From NCBI RefSeq assembly GCF_036038375.1, contig NZ_CP107935.1, forward strand, positions 4,526,001 through 4,590,000: a stretch of 64,000 nt of DNA. Direction: 5' to 3'. The first letter of the stretch is position 1, and each line of letters opens with the position of its first letter. The DNA comes from Streptomyces sp. NBC_00414 (GTDB taxonomy: Bacteria > Actinomycetota > Actinomycetes > Streptomycetales > Streptomycetaceae). The translations under genes and the position numbers were made by a program. A model generated the notes under the pieces. That model searched no databases and was not told the DNA's origin. It saw only the letters and a list, made by a program, of their open reading frames with translations. Positions 37,434-44,977 of the stretch are shown one piece after another.

Positions 37434-37898
37434 ATGAACGATTCCGTCACGTCGAGCATGCTGCGGGCCCTTCCCGCCGCACACCGGCAGCGGTTGATGA
37501 ACCTCGCCCGCGAGGTGTCGTTCGAGTCGGGCACCCGGCTCTTCGAAGAGGGCGCACGCGCCGACCGGTTCTGGATCGTGCGCACCGGCACGGTCGCCCT
37601 CGACATGCGGGTGCCCGGTCGACGGGCCGCCGTCATCGAGACGCTCGGACACAACCAACTCGTGGGCTGGTCCTGGCTGTTCGCGCCGCACACCTGGCAC
37701 CTGGGCGCCGAGGCGACGAGCCCCGTCCGGGCCTACGAGTTCGATGCCGCAGCCGTACGCGCCCTGTGCGGGAGCGATCCGGCATTCGGCATGACGGTCG
37801 CCCAGTGGGTCGGTGACGTACTGGCCCACCGGCTGCGTTCGGCCCGCACCCGGCTGCTGGACCTGTACGCCCCCTACGGCAGCGGCAGTCGCGTGTGA
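37434..37898 (+). CDS. cyclic nucleotide-binding-domain protein without HTH
   Basis: A 154-residue protein that is almost entirely a Crp-type cNMP-binding beta barrel (VSFESGTRLFEEGARADRFWIVRTGTVALDM, VIETLGHNQLVGWSWLF). There is no DNA-binding domain after the C-helix. The phosphate-binding cassette (G-E-x-A-L-L-x6-R-x-A) is not intact, so nucleotide binding is doubtful. ATG 37434 follows GGAGGCACGTC. It precedes the CBS-BON gene by 40 bp in the same direction. Similar single-domain proteins occur in DosR-like clusters; the function is unknown. Confidence 0.83.
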   Translation: MNDSVTSSMLRALPAAHRQRLMNLAREVSFESGTRLFEEGARADRFWIVRTGTVALDMRVPGRRAAVIETLGHNQLVGWSWLFAPHTWHLGAEATSPVRAYEFDAAAVRALCGSDPAFGMTVAQWVGDVLAHRLRSARTRLLDLYAPYGSGSRV

Positions 37899-37938
37899 CG
37901 ACGCCCTCGACCGAAGTGTTCAAGTGCAAGGAGGCATC

Positions 37939-38595
37939 ATGCACGGCACGCCGCACGTGGTGAGCGATGTGATGACCCACGCCGTAGCCACGGTGGATCG
38001 CAAGGCCTCGTTCAAGGAGATCGTGCGGACGATGCAGGAGCGGAAGGTCAGCGCCCTGCCCGTCGTGGGAGGTAAGGGACAGGTGGTCGGCGTCATCTCC
38101 GAGGCCGACCTGCTGCCCAAGGAGGAGTTCCGCGACAGCGACCCCGACCGCTACACCCAGCTGCGAAGGCTCTCCGACCTCGCCAAGGCCGGCGCGGTGA
38201 CCGCCGGGGAACTGATGACCTCCCCGGCCCTCACCACACCCCCCGACGCAACGCTCGCGCAGACCGCTCGGACGATGGCACGCGCCAGGGTCAAGAGGCT
38301 TCCCGTCGTCGACGAATCGGGCGCGCTGCTGGGCATCGTCAGCCGCGCCGACCTGCTGAAGGTCTTCCTCCGGGACGACGAGGAGATGGCGGAGGAGGTG
38401 CGGCGCGAAGTCGTGTCGTACCTGTTTCCCCAGCCCTCGTCCTCCGTGCGGACAGAGGTACGGGACGGAGTGGTGAAGCTCAGCGGGCACATCCGGGACA
38501 CGTCCCTGGTCCCGGTGGCCGCACGTCTGGCACGAGCTGTCGAGGGCGTCGTGGACGTCGAGTTCGACCTCTCCGAGGACGAGCGTTCCGCGTAG
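37939..38595 (+). CDS. CBS-pair and BON domain protein
   Basis: A 218-residue protein. CBS1 is near residues 8-60 (VVSDVMTHAVATVDRKASFKEIV, ISEADLLP) and CBS2 near 90-145 (GELMTSPALTTPPDATLAQTA, IVSRADLLKVFLR). A BON domain follows at about 150-215 (VVKLSGHIRDTSLVPVAARLARAVEGVVDV). CBS pairs bind adenosine nucleotides; the mycobacterial relative Hrp1 (Rv2626c) is strongly DosR-induced. ATG 37939 has AAGGAGGCATC. Closely similar to the proteins at 42860 and 44233. Confidence 0.9.
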   Translation: MHGTPHVVSDVMTHAVATVDRKASFKEIVRTMQERKVSALPVVGGKGQVVGVISEADLLPKEEFRDSDPDRYTQLRRLSDLAKAGAVTAGELMTSPALTTPPDATLAQTARTMARARVKRLPVVDESGALLGIVSRADLLKVFLRDDEEMAEEVRREVVSYLFPQPSSSVRTEVRDGVVKLSGHIRDTSLVPVAARLARAVEGVVDVEFDLSEDERSA

Positions 38596-38603
38596 CCGGG
38601 GGG

Positions 38604-38640
38604 GCGAAGGGGCGGCGGGCCGTGCCCGCCGCCCCTTCGC
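38604..38640. terminator. strong hairpin terminator
   Basis: A perfect 17-bp GC stem (38604-38620 with 38624-38640) and a 3-nt loop, starting 8 bp after the CBS-BON stop codon. Confidence 0.8.
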
Positions 38641-38674
38641 AGAACGGCTCGGCCTCGGCAGGGTCCCGGCAACA

Positions 38675-38914
38675 GTGATCCACGCAGCGAGTCCGAACCC
38701 GTCTCCCCCTGACCACGCGGCCGTGGCCGAAACGATGGCCGAGGTCGGCACCGGCATCTCCGCCGAGACCCCGAAGATCCTCACAGGGCAGGCCGTCCGC
38801 CCCATCCGCGACGTGATCGAGACGCGTATTCGCGAACTGATCTCCGAAGTGGCACCCGCCTGGCATGACGCCCGGCTGAGGACGGCCACCAACGACTTCT
38901 GGCGACGCCTGTGA
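38675..38914 (+). CDS. small hypothetical protein
   Basis: A 79-residue reading frame from GTG 38675, without a clear ribosome binding site. The sequence is helical and amphipathic (VIETRIRELISEVAPAWHDARLRTATNDFWRRL). It lies after a strong terminator and before the convergent Rv1733c-like gene. I recognise no family; it may be spurious. Confidence 0.35.
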   Translation: MIHAASPNPSPPDHAAVAETMAEVGTGISAETPKILTGQAVRPIRDVIETRIRELISEVAPAWHDARLRTATNDFWRRL

Positions 38915-38926
38915 TCAGGTCTCAGG

Positions 38927-39523
38927 TCAGCCGGTCCTGTGCCCCCACCGCGGCCCGACCCGTGCCCACTCCTCGCCCCACCGCTCGGTTGCCCGGCGCT
39001 CGATGCGCAGCCGGACGAGGCGCCCACCGGCGAGGATCACCAGTCCGCCGAGAGCGCCGACTCCCGAACCGGTCAGAATCGCGCGCGCCTGCGCCTCCGC
39101 CCGGCTCATGGGATCGGGCACCAGGTGACCGTGCCCGTCCGTCCACACAGACACCGTGGCACCGGCCTTCGTGCCGGCCCGCACCCTCGCGCTGTCGGTA
39201 CGGACGGTTCCGTTGCCGTCGGTCCAGCGAACCTCGGCCCGCACCTGGGAGTAGGTGGCCCCGGTGGTCATGTCACGCAGGCCTGCCGGCGCCGTCTCCA
39301 GAAGCACGGCGGGCACCTCCTGACGCTCTGCCCGACCCTTCGTCAGCGCGTTCTCCGTCCCCTCCGCGGAAACGGCTCCCGCGGTGACACCGCCGATCGT
39401 CGCCAGAGCCCAGGCGACCAGGACGATCCACGCCTCCACCGCGTCGCTGTGCCGCCGCAGCGGATTTTGCCGCCACCGCCATCCCAGGACCTTCCTACGC
39501 CCGTCCTTCCACACCGTTCGCAC
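38927..39523 (-). CDS. Rv1733c-like two-TM membrane protein
   Basis: A 198-residue membrane protein. A basic N-terminus with RQNPLRRHSDAVEAW leads into TM1 (about 32-52). An extracytoplasmic domain holds AEVRWTDGNGTVRTDSARV and GTKAGATVSVWTDGHG. TM2 is at about 150-172, followed by a basic tail. The NPL-RxxD motif, the GTKxG-xxVxxWxD motif and the two-TM layout match mycobacterial Rv1733c, a DosR-regulon antigen of unknown function. It is divergent from the Acg-like gene. The start at 39523 is the first in frame. Confidence 0.85.
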   Translation of the reverse strand: MRTVWKDGRRKVLGWRWRQNPLRRHSDAVEAWIVLVAWALATIGGVTAGAVSAEGTENALTKGRAERQEVPAVLLETAPAGLRDMTTGATYSQVRAEVRWTDGNGTVRTDSARVRAGTKAGATVSVWTDGHGHLVPDPMSRAEAQARAILTGSGVGALGGLVILAGGRLVRLRIERRATERWGEEWARVGPRWGHRTG

Positions 39524-39644
39524 CCCCTCGTCTGCAGCTGAGGTCGAGGATCTGAATCGAGGAACTGCACTGAACGTCTCACCTCCGAGATCGCCGCGGC
39601 AGGTGCCTCAGGTCCGCGGAATTCGGGCCCTTCGGGACCGGTCG

Positions 39645-39658
39645 AGGCCGTACGGCCC
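39645..39658. promoter_or_regulatory. OsdR-like box (AGGCCGTACGGCCC)
   Basis: One mismatch, 91 bp upstream of the Acg-like gene and 121 bp from the Rv1733c-like gene. A related GGGCCCTTCGGGAC is at 39625-39638. Confidence 0.5.
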
Positions 39659-39749
39659 CTCCTGCGAACCGCGCGTCCGGCGCGACGCTGGACCCGCTCA
39701 CCGACAGAGCCCCGCCGTCCCATCGGCGCCGGGCGGGGAGGAGTTCCTG

Positions 39750-40754
39750 ATGCGATCCACCGCTCTCGACGTCACCACCCTGGAGAACCTCGTCTCGGCG
39801 GCCGTGGCCGCCCCTTCGATCCACAACACCCAGCCATGGCGCTTCCGGCTGGACCCGGACACCACGACACTGGAGATCCGGGCAGAGGCGGCGCGCGGTC
39901 TCCGTCACATCGACCCGACCGGCCGGGGTCTGTACCTGTCCGTGGGGTGCGCTCTGCTCAACCTCCGGGTGGCGGTGGCGCACTACGGCTGGGAACCGGT
40001 GTCCCGGTTGCTCCCCAGGCCCGACGAGCCGGATCTGCTGGCGACCGTACGGCTCGGCGGGACCACCGGCGCTTCCTCCACCCCGCATCTGTACCGGACG
40101 CTGTGGCGCCGGCACAGCAGCCGTTTCCCTTTCTCCGAGCGGCAGTTGCCGCCGGCCGTCCTCACCGAACTGGCCGAGGCCGCCCATGCCGAAGGAGCCC
40201 GCCTGAGCCGTCCCGATCCCGCTGAGAGCGACCGGCTCCTGCGGCTCACCCGCGAGGCGGAACGCCGCAACTCGGTTGACCCCGACCGGGCGGCGGAAAG
40301 CCGCCGCTGGGTGCACGATCCGACCGACGCGGCCCTTGGCATACCGCCCGTCGCCCTGGGACCGCAGGACTTCCTGGAGCGCCTTCCGATGCGGGACTTC
40401 GGCGCGCACCAGCATCCCGATGTGCTCACCGCCCGCCCTTTCGAGAAGCGGCCGTCGATCGCCGTACTGTCCACCACTCACGACCGGCGGGCCGACTGGT
40501 TGCGCGCCGGACAGGCTCTCGAACGCGTCCTGCTGGTGGCCACCTCTCACGGCGTACGGGCGTCCCTGCTGCACCAGGCCCTGGAGTGGCCGGATCTGCG
40601 GGAGCAGCTCGTGGGGACACCCGGCAGCAGGGGCGCGAACGCCCAGATGGTGCTGCGCCTCGGGTACGGTCCACAGGGCCCGCCCTCCCCGCGTCGCACG
40701 GCGGACCAGGTACTGGCCGAGGAGTCGCTGTCGGCCTCCCGCCGGACGCGATGA
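39750..40754 (+). CDS. Acg-family nitroreductase-like protein
   Basis: A 334-residue protein; ATG 39750 follows GGGGAGGAG. Family marks are AAVAAPSIHNTQPWRFRL near residue 15 (an FMN-site-like segment), a duplicated nitroreductase fold, and the C-terminal GxRASLLHQALEWPDLR and NAQMVLRLGYG. It resembles M. tuberculosis Acg (Rv2032), Rv3127 and Rv3131, all DosR-regulated. Acg itself binds FMN but covers it with a lid and lacks ordinary nitroreductase activity, so the enzymatic role here is open. Confidence 0.88.
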   Translation: MRSTALDVTTLENLVSAAVAAPSIHNTQPWRFRLDPDTTTLEIRAEAARGLRHIDPTGRGLYLSVGCALLNLRVAVAHYGWEPVSRLLPRPDEPDLLATVRLGGTTGASSTPHLYRTLWRRHSSRFPFSERQLPPAVLTELAEAAHAEGARLSRPDPAESDRLLRLTREAERRNSVDPDRAAESRRWVHDPTDAALGIPPVALGPQDFLERLPMRDFGAHQHPDVLTARPFEKRPSIAVLSTTHDRRADWLRAGQALERVLLVATSHGVRASLLHQALEWPDLREQLVGTPGSRGANAQMVLRLGYGPQGPPSPRRTADQVLAEESLSASRRTR

Positions 40755-40798
40755 CCCGGACTCGCTGACCGGCCACCGCGCGCGTCGGCATCGGCGTC

Positions 40799-40842
40799 GA
40801 CGCCGGGGCGCCCGGCCCGCCGCCGCTCCAGGCCCCGGCGTC
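40799..40842. terminator. bidirectional hairpin terminator
   Basis: An 11-bp perfect stem (GACGCCGGGGC, 40799-40809, with 40832-40842) lies between the convergent Acg-like and Usp genes. Confidence 0.55.
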
Positions 40843-40862
40843 CCCCGGTCCGAGCAGGCCGC

Positions 40863-41765
40863 TCAGGTGTGGGGCACCACTGCGACCGGGCAGCCGACGT
40901 GATGGATCACCGCATGGGTGACGGGTCCGGTTCGCGGGCCCACGGGCCGCTCGGCCAGGCGGTGGCCGACCACCAGAAGCCCGGCGGCGGAAGCGGCCCG
41001 GACCAGCGCGGTCGATGCCTTGCCCTGCGGCACGCACTCCACGACCTCGACTTCGGGGTACTTGTCCCGCCACACCTGAAGCACCGCAGACAGGAATCCC
41101 TTCCACTCCCGCGCCTGTTGCGGTTCGTCCGCCAGGGCGACGTCCCCCGGACCCAGTTCGAGCGCGGAGGGTGCCTGCCACACGTAGAGGACCCGCAAGC
41201 GGGCACCGCGCAGCCGGGCCGCCTCGAAGGCGAACTCGATCACCTCGTCGCCCGGGTCACCGGCGTCGAGACCGAGCACCACGTCCCGGTAGCCGGTGCG
41301 GTCGGACGCGCTCCCGTCCTCCGCGGGAAGGTGTTCGTCCCGCGCCTCCTCCCCCGCGCGTACGAGGACCACGGGGCGGGGCGCCTTCGCCACCACTCCG
41401 AGGGCCACGGATCCCACCAGGAAACCGGTGAAGCCGCTGAGCCCGCGCGAGCCGAGTACCAGCAGGTCCGCTCGGTCGGCCGCGCTCAAAAGGGCGGCGG
41501 TCGCGGGTCCTTCGACCTGTTCGTCGGACAGGAGCGCCGCTGGGCAGGCACGACGGACGTGTTCCTCCGCACGGCGCAGGACCCGCCGGGCCAGCTGCCG
41601 CCCGGCGGCATTCGCCGGCTCGCCGTCCGCCTGGCGGGGATGCCAGTTCCGGGCGTGCAGGAGCAACAGGGGACGTTCACGGCGTACGGCCTCACGGGCC
41701 GCCCACTCGGCTGCTGCGAAACTCTCCGCGGAGCCGTCGACTCCGGCGATCACGGGCGCGAGCAT
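40863..41765 (-). CDS. universal stress protein, tandem Usp domains
   Basis: A 300-residue tandem Usp. Domain 1: PVIAGVDGSAES, with the loop VLGSRGLSGFTGFLVGSVALGV. Domain 2: VVLGLDAGDPG, ending VVGHRLAERPVGPRTGPVTHAVIHHVG. ATG 41765 has CTGGAGG upstream. It ends PVAVVPHT like its siblings. It is divergent from the atypical Usp at 41940, sharing a box. Confidence 0.9.
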   Translation of the reverse strand: MLAPVIAGVDGSAESFAAAEWAAREAVRRERPLLLLHARNWHPRQADGEPANAAGRQLARRVLRRAEEHVRRACPAALLSDEQVEGPATAALLSAADRADLLVLGSRGLSGFTGFLVGSVALGVVAKAPRPVVLVRAGEEARDEHLPAEDGSASDRTGYRDVVLGLDAGDPGDEVIEFAFEAARLRGARLRVLYVWQAPSALELGPGDVALADEPQQAREWKGFLSAVLQVWRDKYPEVEVVECVPQGKASTALVRAASAAGLLVVGHRLAERPVGPRTGPVTHAVIHHVGCPVAVVPHT

Positions 41766-41855
41766 TCCGCACACCTCCAGCATCTCGGTCTGCTTCTCAT
41801 GGCCAGCGTCGTCCCGCGTCAGCCCGGCGGGCATGGGCCACCAGGTCTTCGCCGA

Positions 41856-41869
41856 GGACCGTTCGGCCC
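41856..41869. promoter_or_regulatory. OsdR-like box (GGACCGTTCGGCCC)
   Basis: One mismatch, 90 bp from one Usp start and 70 bp from the divergent one. Confidence 0.5.
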
Positions 41870-41939
41870 CTGCTCAGATGTGCCGTCCGGGTCCAGGGTG
41901 GTGATGGGGAGAACCTCTCCCGCGGACCTGGGAGGCGGA

Positions 41940-42743
41940 ATGTCGGGGCAGCGAGTGATCGTCGTCGAAGTGGACCGGTCGGCGCGCAGCCGTGTCGCTG
42001 CCGACTGGGCCGCACGGGAGGCGTTGCGGCGCGGGCTGCCTCTGCGGGTGGTCCCCGTCGCGCCACCGGACCCTGCGGCGGCCGAATTGGCGTACAGGCA
42101 TCCGGAGCTGAGGCTCGACACTGCACGGTTCACCGGAGCGGCCGTACCGGAGCCGCGCTCGCTGTGGCAGGACGCGGAGATCGTGGTTCTCGGCCTGCCC
42201 GGTGAGGACGTGCTCTCCGACAGCACCCCGGGAACGCCCGCGCGCGAGGTGGCCGGGGCATCCACCTGCCCGGTGGTGCTCGTGCCCGACGGTCACGTCC
42301 GGGCGGATCCGGCCTACCGGCCCACCTGGATCACTGTCGGCGTCGATGCCCGTGCCCCGGCCGCCGGGGCGATCGGCTTCGCCTTCGACACGGCGCGTCG
42401 GTGGCGCGCGCACCTGCGTGTCCTGCACGCCTGGACGTTGCCGCCCTCCGCCGCTGAACTCCCCTTCTCCGTACCGGAGGAGGACCGCGCCACCTGGGAG
42501 GACCACGAGGTACAACTGCTGTCCGACGCGGTGCGGCCGTGGCGTGAGAAGTACCCGACCGTACGGGTCCTCGAAGACGTCGTCCTGTTCTCTCCGGCCG
42601 AAGCGCTGATCCGGAACCCGGGCGGCGCCGAGCTGGTGGTGATCGGCCGGCGGCACCCGTACGGATACGGAGCCGGTCTGTCCGCCGTCGCGGACGAGCT
42701 GCTGCGGCACACCCGGCGCCCGGTGGCCGTGGTGCCCGGATGA
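41940..42743 (+). CDS. degenerate universal stress protein
   Basis: A 267-residue Usp-fold protein; ATG 41940 follows GGGAGGCGGA. Domain 1 begins VIVVEVDRSARS, with Asp in place, but its ATP loop region reads VVLGLPGEDVLSDSTPG and lacks the G-x2-G-x9-G(S/T) pattern. Domain 2 (ITVGVDARAPA) ends VIGRRHPYGYGAGLSAVADELL, also lossy. It is shorter than the others because domain 1 is trimmed. It may be a non-ATP-binding paralogue that pairs with active Usps (inference). The CBS-BON gene follows 116 bp later. Confidence 0.82.
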   Translation: MSGQRVIVVEVDRSARSRVAADWAAREALRRGLPLRVVPVAPPDPAAAELAYRHPELRLDTARFTGAAVPEPRSLWQDAEIVVLGLPGEDVLSDSTPGTPAREVAGASTCPVVLVPDGHVRADPAYRPTWITVGVDARAPAAGAIGFAFDTARRWRAHLRVLHAWTLPPSAAELPFSVPEEDRATWEDHEVQLLSDAVRPWREKYPTVRVLEDVVLFSPAEALIRNPGGAELVVIGRRHPYGYGAGLSAVADELLRHTRRPVAVVPG

Positions 42744-42801
42744 CACAGGGCGTCCGCCTCCGTGCGGGCCCGGCCGGGACGGCCAGGAACAGCAGGACCG
42801 C

Positions 42802-42815
42802 GGGGCGTTCGGTTC
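42802..42815. promoter_or_regulatory. weak OsdR-like box (GGGGCGTTCGGTTC)
   Basis: Imperfect palindrome 44 bp upstream of the CBS-BON gene. A near-identical sequence (GGGGCGGTCGGTTC) is at 5666-5679. Confidence 0.3.
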
Positions 42816-42859
42816 CTGTGGGGTCGAGCGCCCGACGACGCACACTTCGGGAGGCTGCG

Positions 42860-43522
42860 ATGTCCGACTCTCAATCCTCTTCATCCACCGGTTCTCCGCA
42901 CACGGTGAGCGACGTGATGACCCACACGGTCGTCGCTGTCGGGCGTGAGGCGCCCTTCAAGGAGATCGTCGAGCTGCTCGGTCAGTGGAAGGTCAGCGCG
43001 GTGCCTGTCCTGGCGGGAGAAGGGCGCGTCATCGGTGTGGTCTCCGAGGCGGATCTGCTGCCCAAGGGGGAGTTCCGCGATGTCGACGACCAGGTCGCTG
43101 ACCGTGACGGCGATCCAGCGGAGCGGAGCAAGGCACTCGGCCTGACCGCCGGCGAGCTGATGAGCAGCCCCGCCGTCACCGTGCATCCGAACGCCACGCT
43201 GTCCGAGGCCGCCCGCATCATGGCCCGGCGCCGGGTCAAGCGACTCCCGGTCGTCGACACGATAGGTCTGCTGCAGGGAGTGGTGAGCCGCGGTGACCTG
43301 CTCAAGGTCTTCCTCCGGCCCGACGAAGAGATCGCGGACGAGGTACGGCGGTCGGTCCTCACCCAGCTCCCGATCATCACCCCGGTGACGGTCGCTGTGG
43401 CCGAGGGAGTGGTCACCCTCGGCGGCTCCCTGCCCGACCGTGGTCTGGTGCCCGTACTGGCCAGGGCCGTGCGGGCGGTCGAGGGGGTAGTGGACGTCCG
43501 TATCGATCTCGTGCACCGGTGA
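42860..43522 (+). CDS. CBS-pair and BON domain protein
   Basis: A 220-residue protein. CBS1: TVSDVMTHTVVAVGREAPFKEIV, VVSEADLLP. CBS2: GELMSSPAVTVHPNATLSEAA, VVSRGDLLKVFLR. BON domain: GVVTLGGSLPDRGLVPVLARAVRAVEGVVDV. It starts with a Ser-rich leader (SDSQSSSSTGS). ATG 42860 follows GGGAGGCTGCG. It is a paralogue of the 37939 gene and probably an adenylate-responsive adaptor; the partner is unknown. Confidence 0.9.
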   Translation: MSDSQSSSSTGSPHTVSDVMTHTVVAVGREAPFKEIVELLGQWKVSAVPVLAGEGRVIGVVSEADLLPKGEFRDVDDQVADRDGDPAERSKALGLTAGELMSSPAVTVHPNATLSEAARIMARRRVKRLPVVDTIGLLQGVVSRGDLLKVFLRPDEEIADEVRRSVLTQLPIITPVTVAVAEGVVTLGGSLPDRGLVPVLARAVRAVEGVVDVRIDLVHR

Positions 43523-43551
43523 CACGCCTCGACTCCCGAACCTGACCTAAA

Positions 43552-43588
43552 CGGCCGCCGCCCCGTGTGCCGGTCGAGGCGGCGGCCG
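43552..43588. terminator. bidirectional hairpin terminator
   Basis: An 11-bp perfect stem (CGGCCGCCGCC, 43552-43562, with 43578-43588) and a 15-nt loop, between the convergent CBS-BON and flavodoxin genes. Confidence 0.65.
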
Positions 43589-43604
43589 ATGCGCTTAGAT
43601 CTCG

Positions 43605-44159
43605 TTACTTACTCGTCCCGTCCTGGGTCGTCGTGTCCTGGCTCGTCCGGTTCCGGTCGTGGCCGCCCACGAGCTCGGCCCCGATCCGCGCTGCCCACGC
43701 CTCTATCGCGGTGAAGTTCCGGAAGTCCCCGTCCTTTCCGGAGCGGAGGATCATCCGGGCGACGAGACCCTTGGCGCCCTCTTCGAGACAGCCACCGAAA
43801 GTGACGTGCTCCTTGACGTCCAGCCGGACCATGGCCCGCTTCACATCGGACACGGGCGGGATGTCGCGCTCCGAGGCCGACGCGTCGAGCGGGCCGCTGC
43901 TGAACAGCCACACCGGCCGTCCGGCAAGTTCCCCACGGCGGCGGCGGAGGAACCGGCGGGCATCCCTGTGCCAGCGCCCGGCGTACAGGCCGCCGCCGAC
44001 CACCACGGCGTCGTACGACGCGATGCCCCCCGCCACGGAACGGGCCGGCAGTGACTCGACGGTGAGTCCGTCCTTGCGCAGGACCGCCGCGACGGCCTCG
44101 GCGATCCGCGCGGTCGATCCGTTCTTCGTTCCGTAGGCGACCAGCACACGCTTGGGCAT
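43605..44159 (-). CDS. flavodoxin-fold protein (HemG-like)
   Basis: A 184-residue protein. The FMN phosphate loop is VLVAYGTKNGSTARIAEAV at residues 6-24. Further flavodoxin landmarks are YDAVVVGGGLYAGRWHRDARRFL and LFSSGPLDAS. ATG 44159 has GGAGG 9 nt upstream. The size and the GGCLEEGAKGLVARMI segment recall HemG-type menaquinone-dependent protoporphyrinogen oxidases and related flavodoxin proteins; either function is possible. It is the last gene of a three-gene unit after the acyl-CoA synthetase and the CBS-BON protein, 73 bp behind the latter. Confidence 0.8.
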   Translation of the reverse strand: MPKRVLVAYGTKNGSTARIAEAVAAVLRKDGLTVESLPARSVAGGIASYDAVVVGGGLYAGRWHRDARRFLRRRRGELAGRPVWLFSSGPLDASASERDIPPVSDVKRAMVRLDVKEHVTFGGCLEEGAKGLVARMILRSGKDGDFRNFTAIEAWAARIGAELVGGHDRNRTSQDTTTQDGTSK

Positions 44160-44232
44160 GAGAGTCCGCCTCCTCTCCATCCGGTCCATCCGGTCCATCC
44201 GGTTCGGTGTCTGCGAGTCGTGTCGTGTCGTC

Positions 44233-44964
44233 TCAGATCCTGCGCTTCCAGGTGTCGGTGACGCCGTGCAGCCCCTGTTCGTCGGGCTGGAACCGGTCGT
44301 CGTCCAGCCGGAAGGTGAGCTTGTCGACGACCGCGACCACGCCGTCGATCTGACGCGTCATGGAGACGGCGATCTTCGTCTCGCTCTTGCGTTCCATGTG
44401 ACCGGCGAGCGTGACCACGCCTTCGACCACCGATACCTCGACCGTCTGAGGCGCCAGCCACAGTGCCCGCACCAGCACCTCGTCGATCACCACCTGGCGG
44501 ATCTCCAGGTCGGGCCGCAGAAAGACCTGGAGCAGGTCGCGGCGGGTGACGATGCCGACGAGCCGGTCCTCCTCGTCCAGGACGGGCAGTCGTTCCACCC
44601 GTCGCCGGGCCATCGTGCGGGCGGCCTCGACGATGGTGTCCTCGGCGTGCACCGTCACGGGCGGGGCGGTCATCAGCTGCCCTGCGGTACGGGCCCGCGC
44701 CTTCACGGCCTGCTTCCTGGCTCCGGGCTTCAGACCGGCGAGCCGCGGACGACGCTTCGGTGCGTACGGGTCGGGGGTCTGGGCCTGCCGGACCATCAGG
44801 TCGGTCTCGGAGATGACTCCGATGACCTTCTCGTCCTCGTCGATGACGGGCAGGCCGCTGATCCGGTGGTCGGCCAGCTGCCGTGCCACCTCTTTGAACG
44901 GGGTGCCGTACTCGGCCCGGACGACCTCCTCGGTCATCACGGATCCGACCTTGTCGTGCTTCAT
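44233..44964 (-). CDS. CBS-pair and BON domain protein
   Basis: A 243-residue protein. CBS1: VGSVMTEEVVRAEYGTPFKEVA, VISETDLMVRQ. A linker of basic residues (PKRRPRLAGLKPGARKQAVKARAR) follows. CBS2: GQLMTAPPVTVHAEDTIVEAA, IVTRRDLLQVFLR. BON domain: GVVTLAGHMERKSETKIAVSMTRQIDGVVAV. ATG 44964 has GAGGAGGGAGACACC and lies 13 nt behind the acyl-CoA synthetase stop, so the two are cotranscribed. That linkage suggests adenylate-dependent control of acetyl-CoA or ATP metabolism (inference). Confidence 0.9.
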   Translation of the reverse strand: MKHDKVGSVMTEEVVRAEYGTPFKEVARQLADHRISGLPVIDEDEKVIGVISETDLMVRQAQTPDPYAPKRRPRLAGLKPGARKQAVKARARTAGQLMTAPPVTVHAEDTIVEAARTMARRRVERLPVLDEEDRLVGIVTRRDLLQVFLRPDLEIRQVVIDEVLVRALWLAPQTVEVSVVEGVVTLAGHMERKSETKIAVSMTRQIDGVVAVVDKLTFRLDDDRFQPDEQGLHGVTDTWKRRI

Positions 44965-44977
44965 GGTGTCTCCCTCC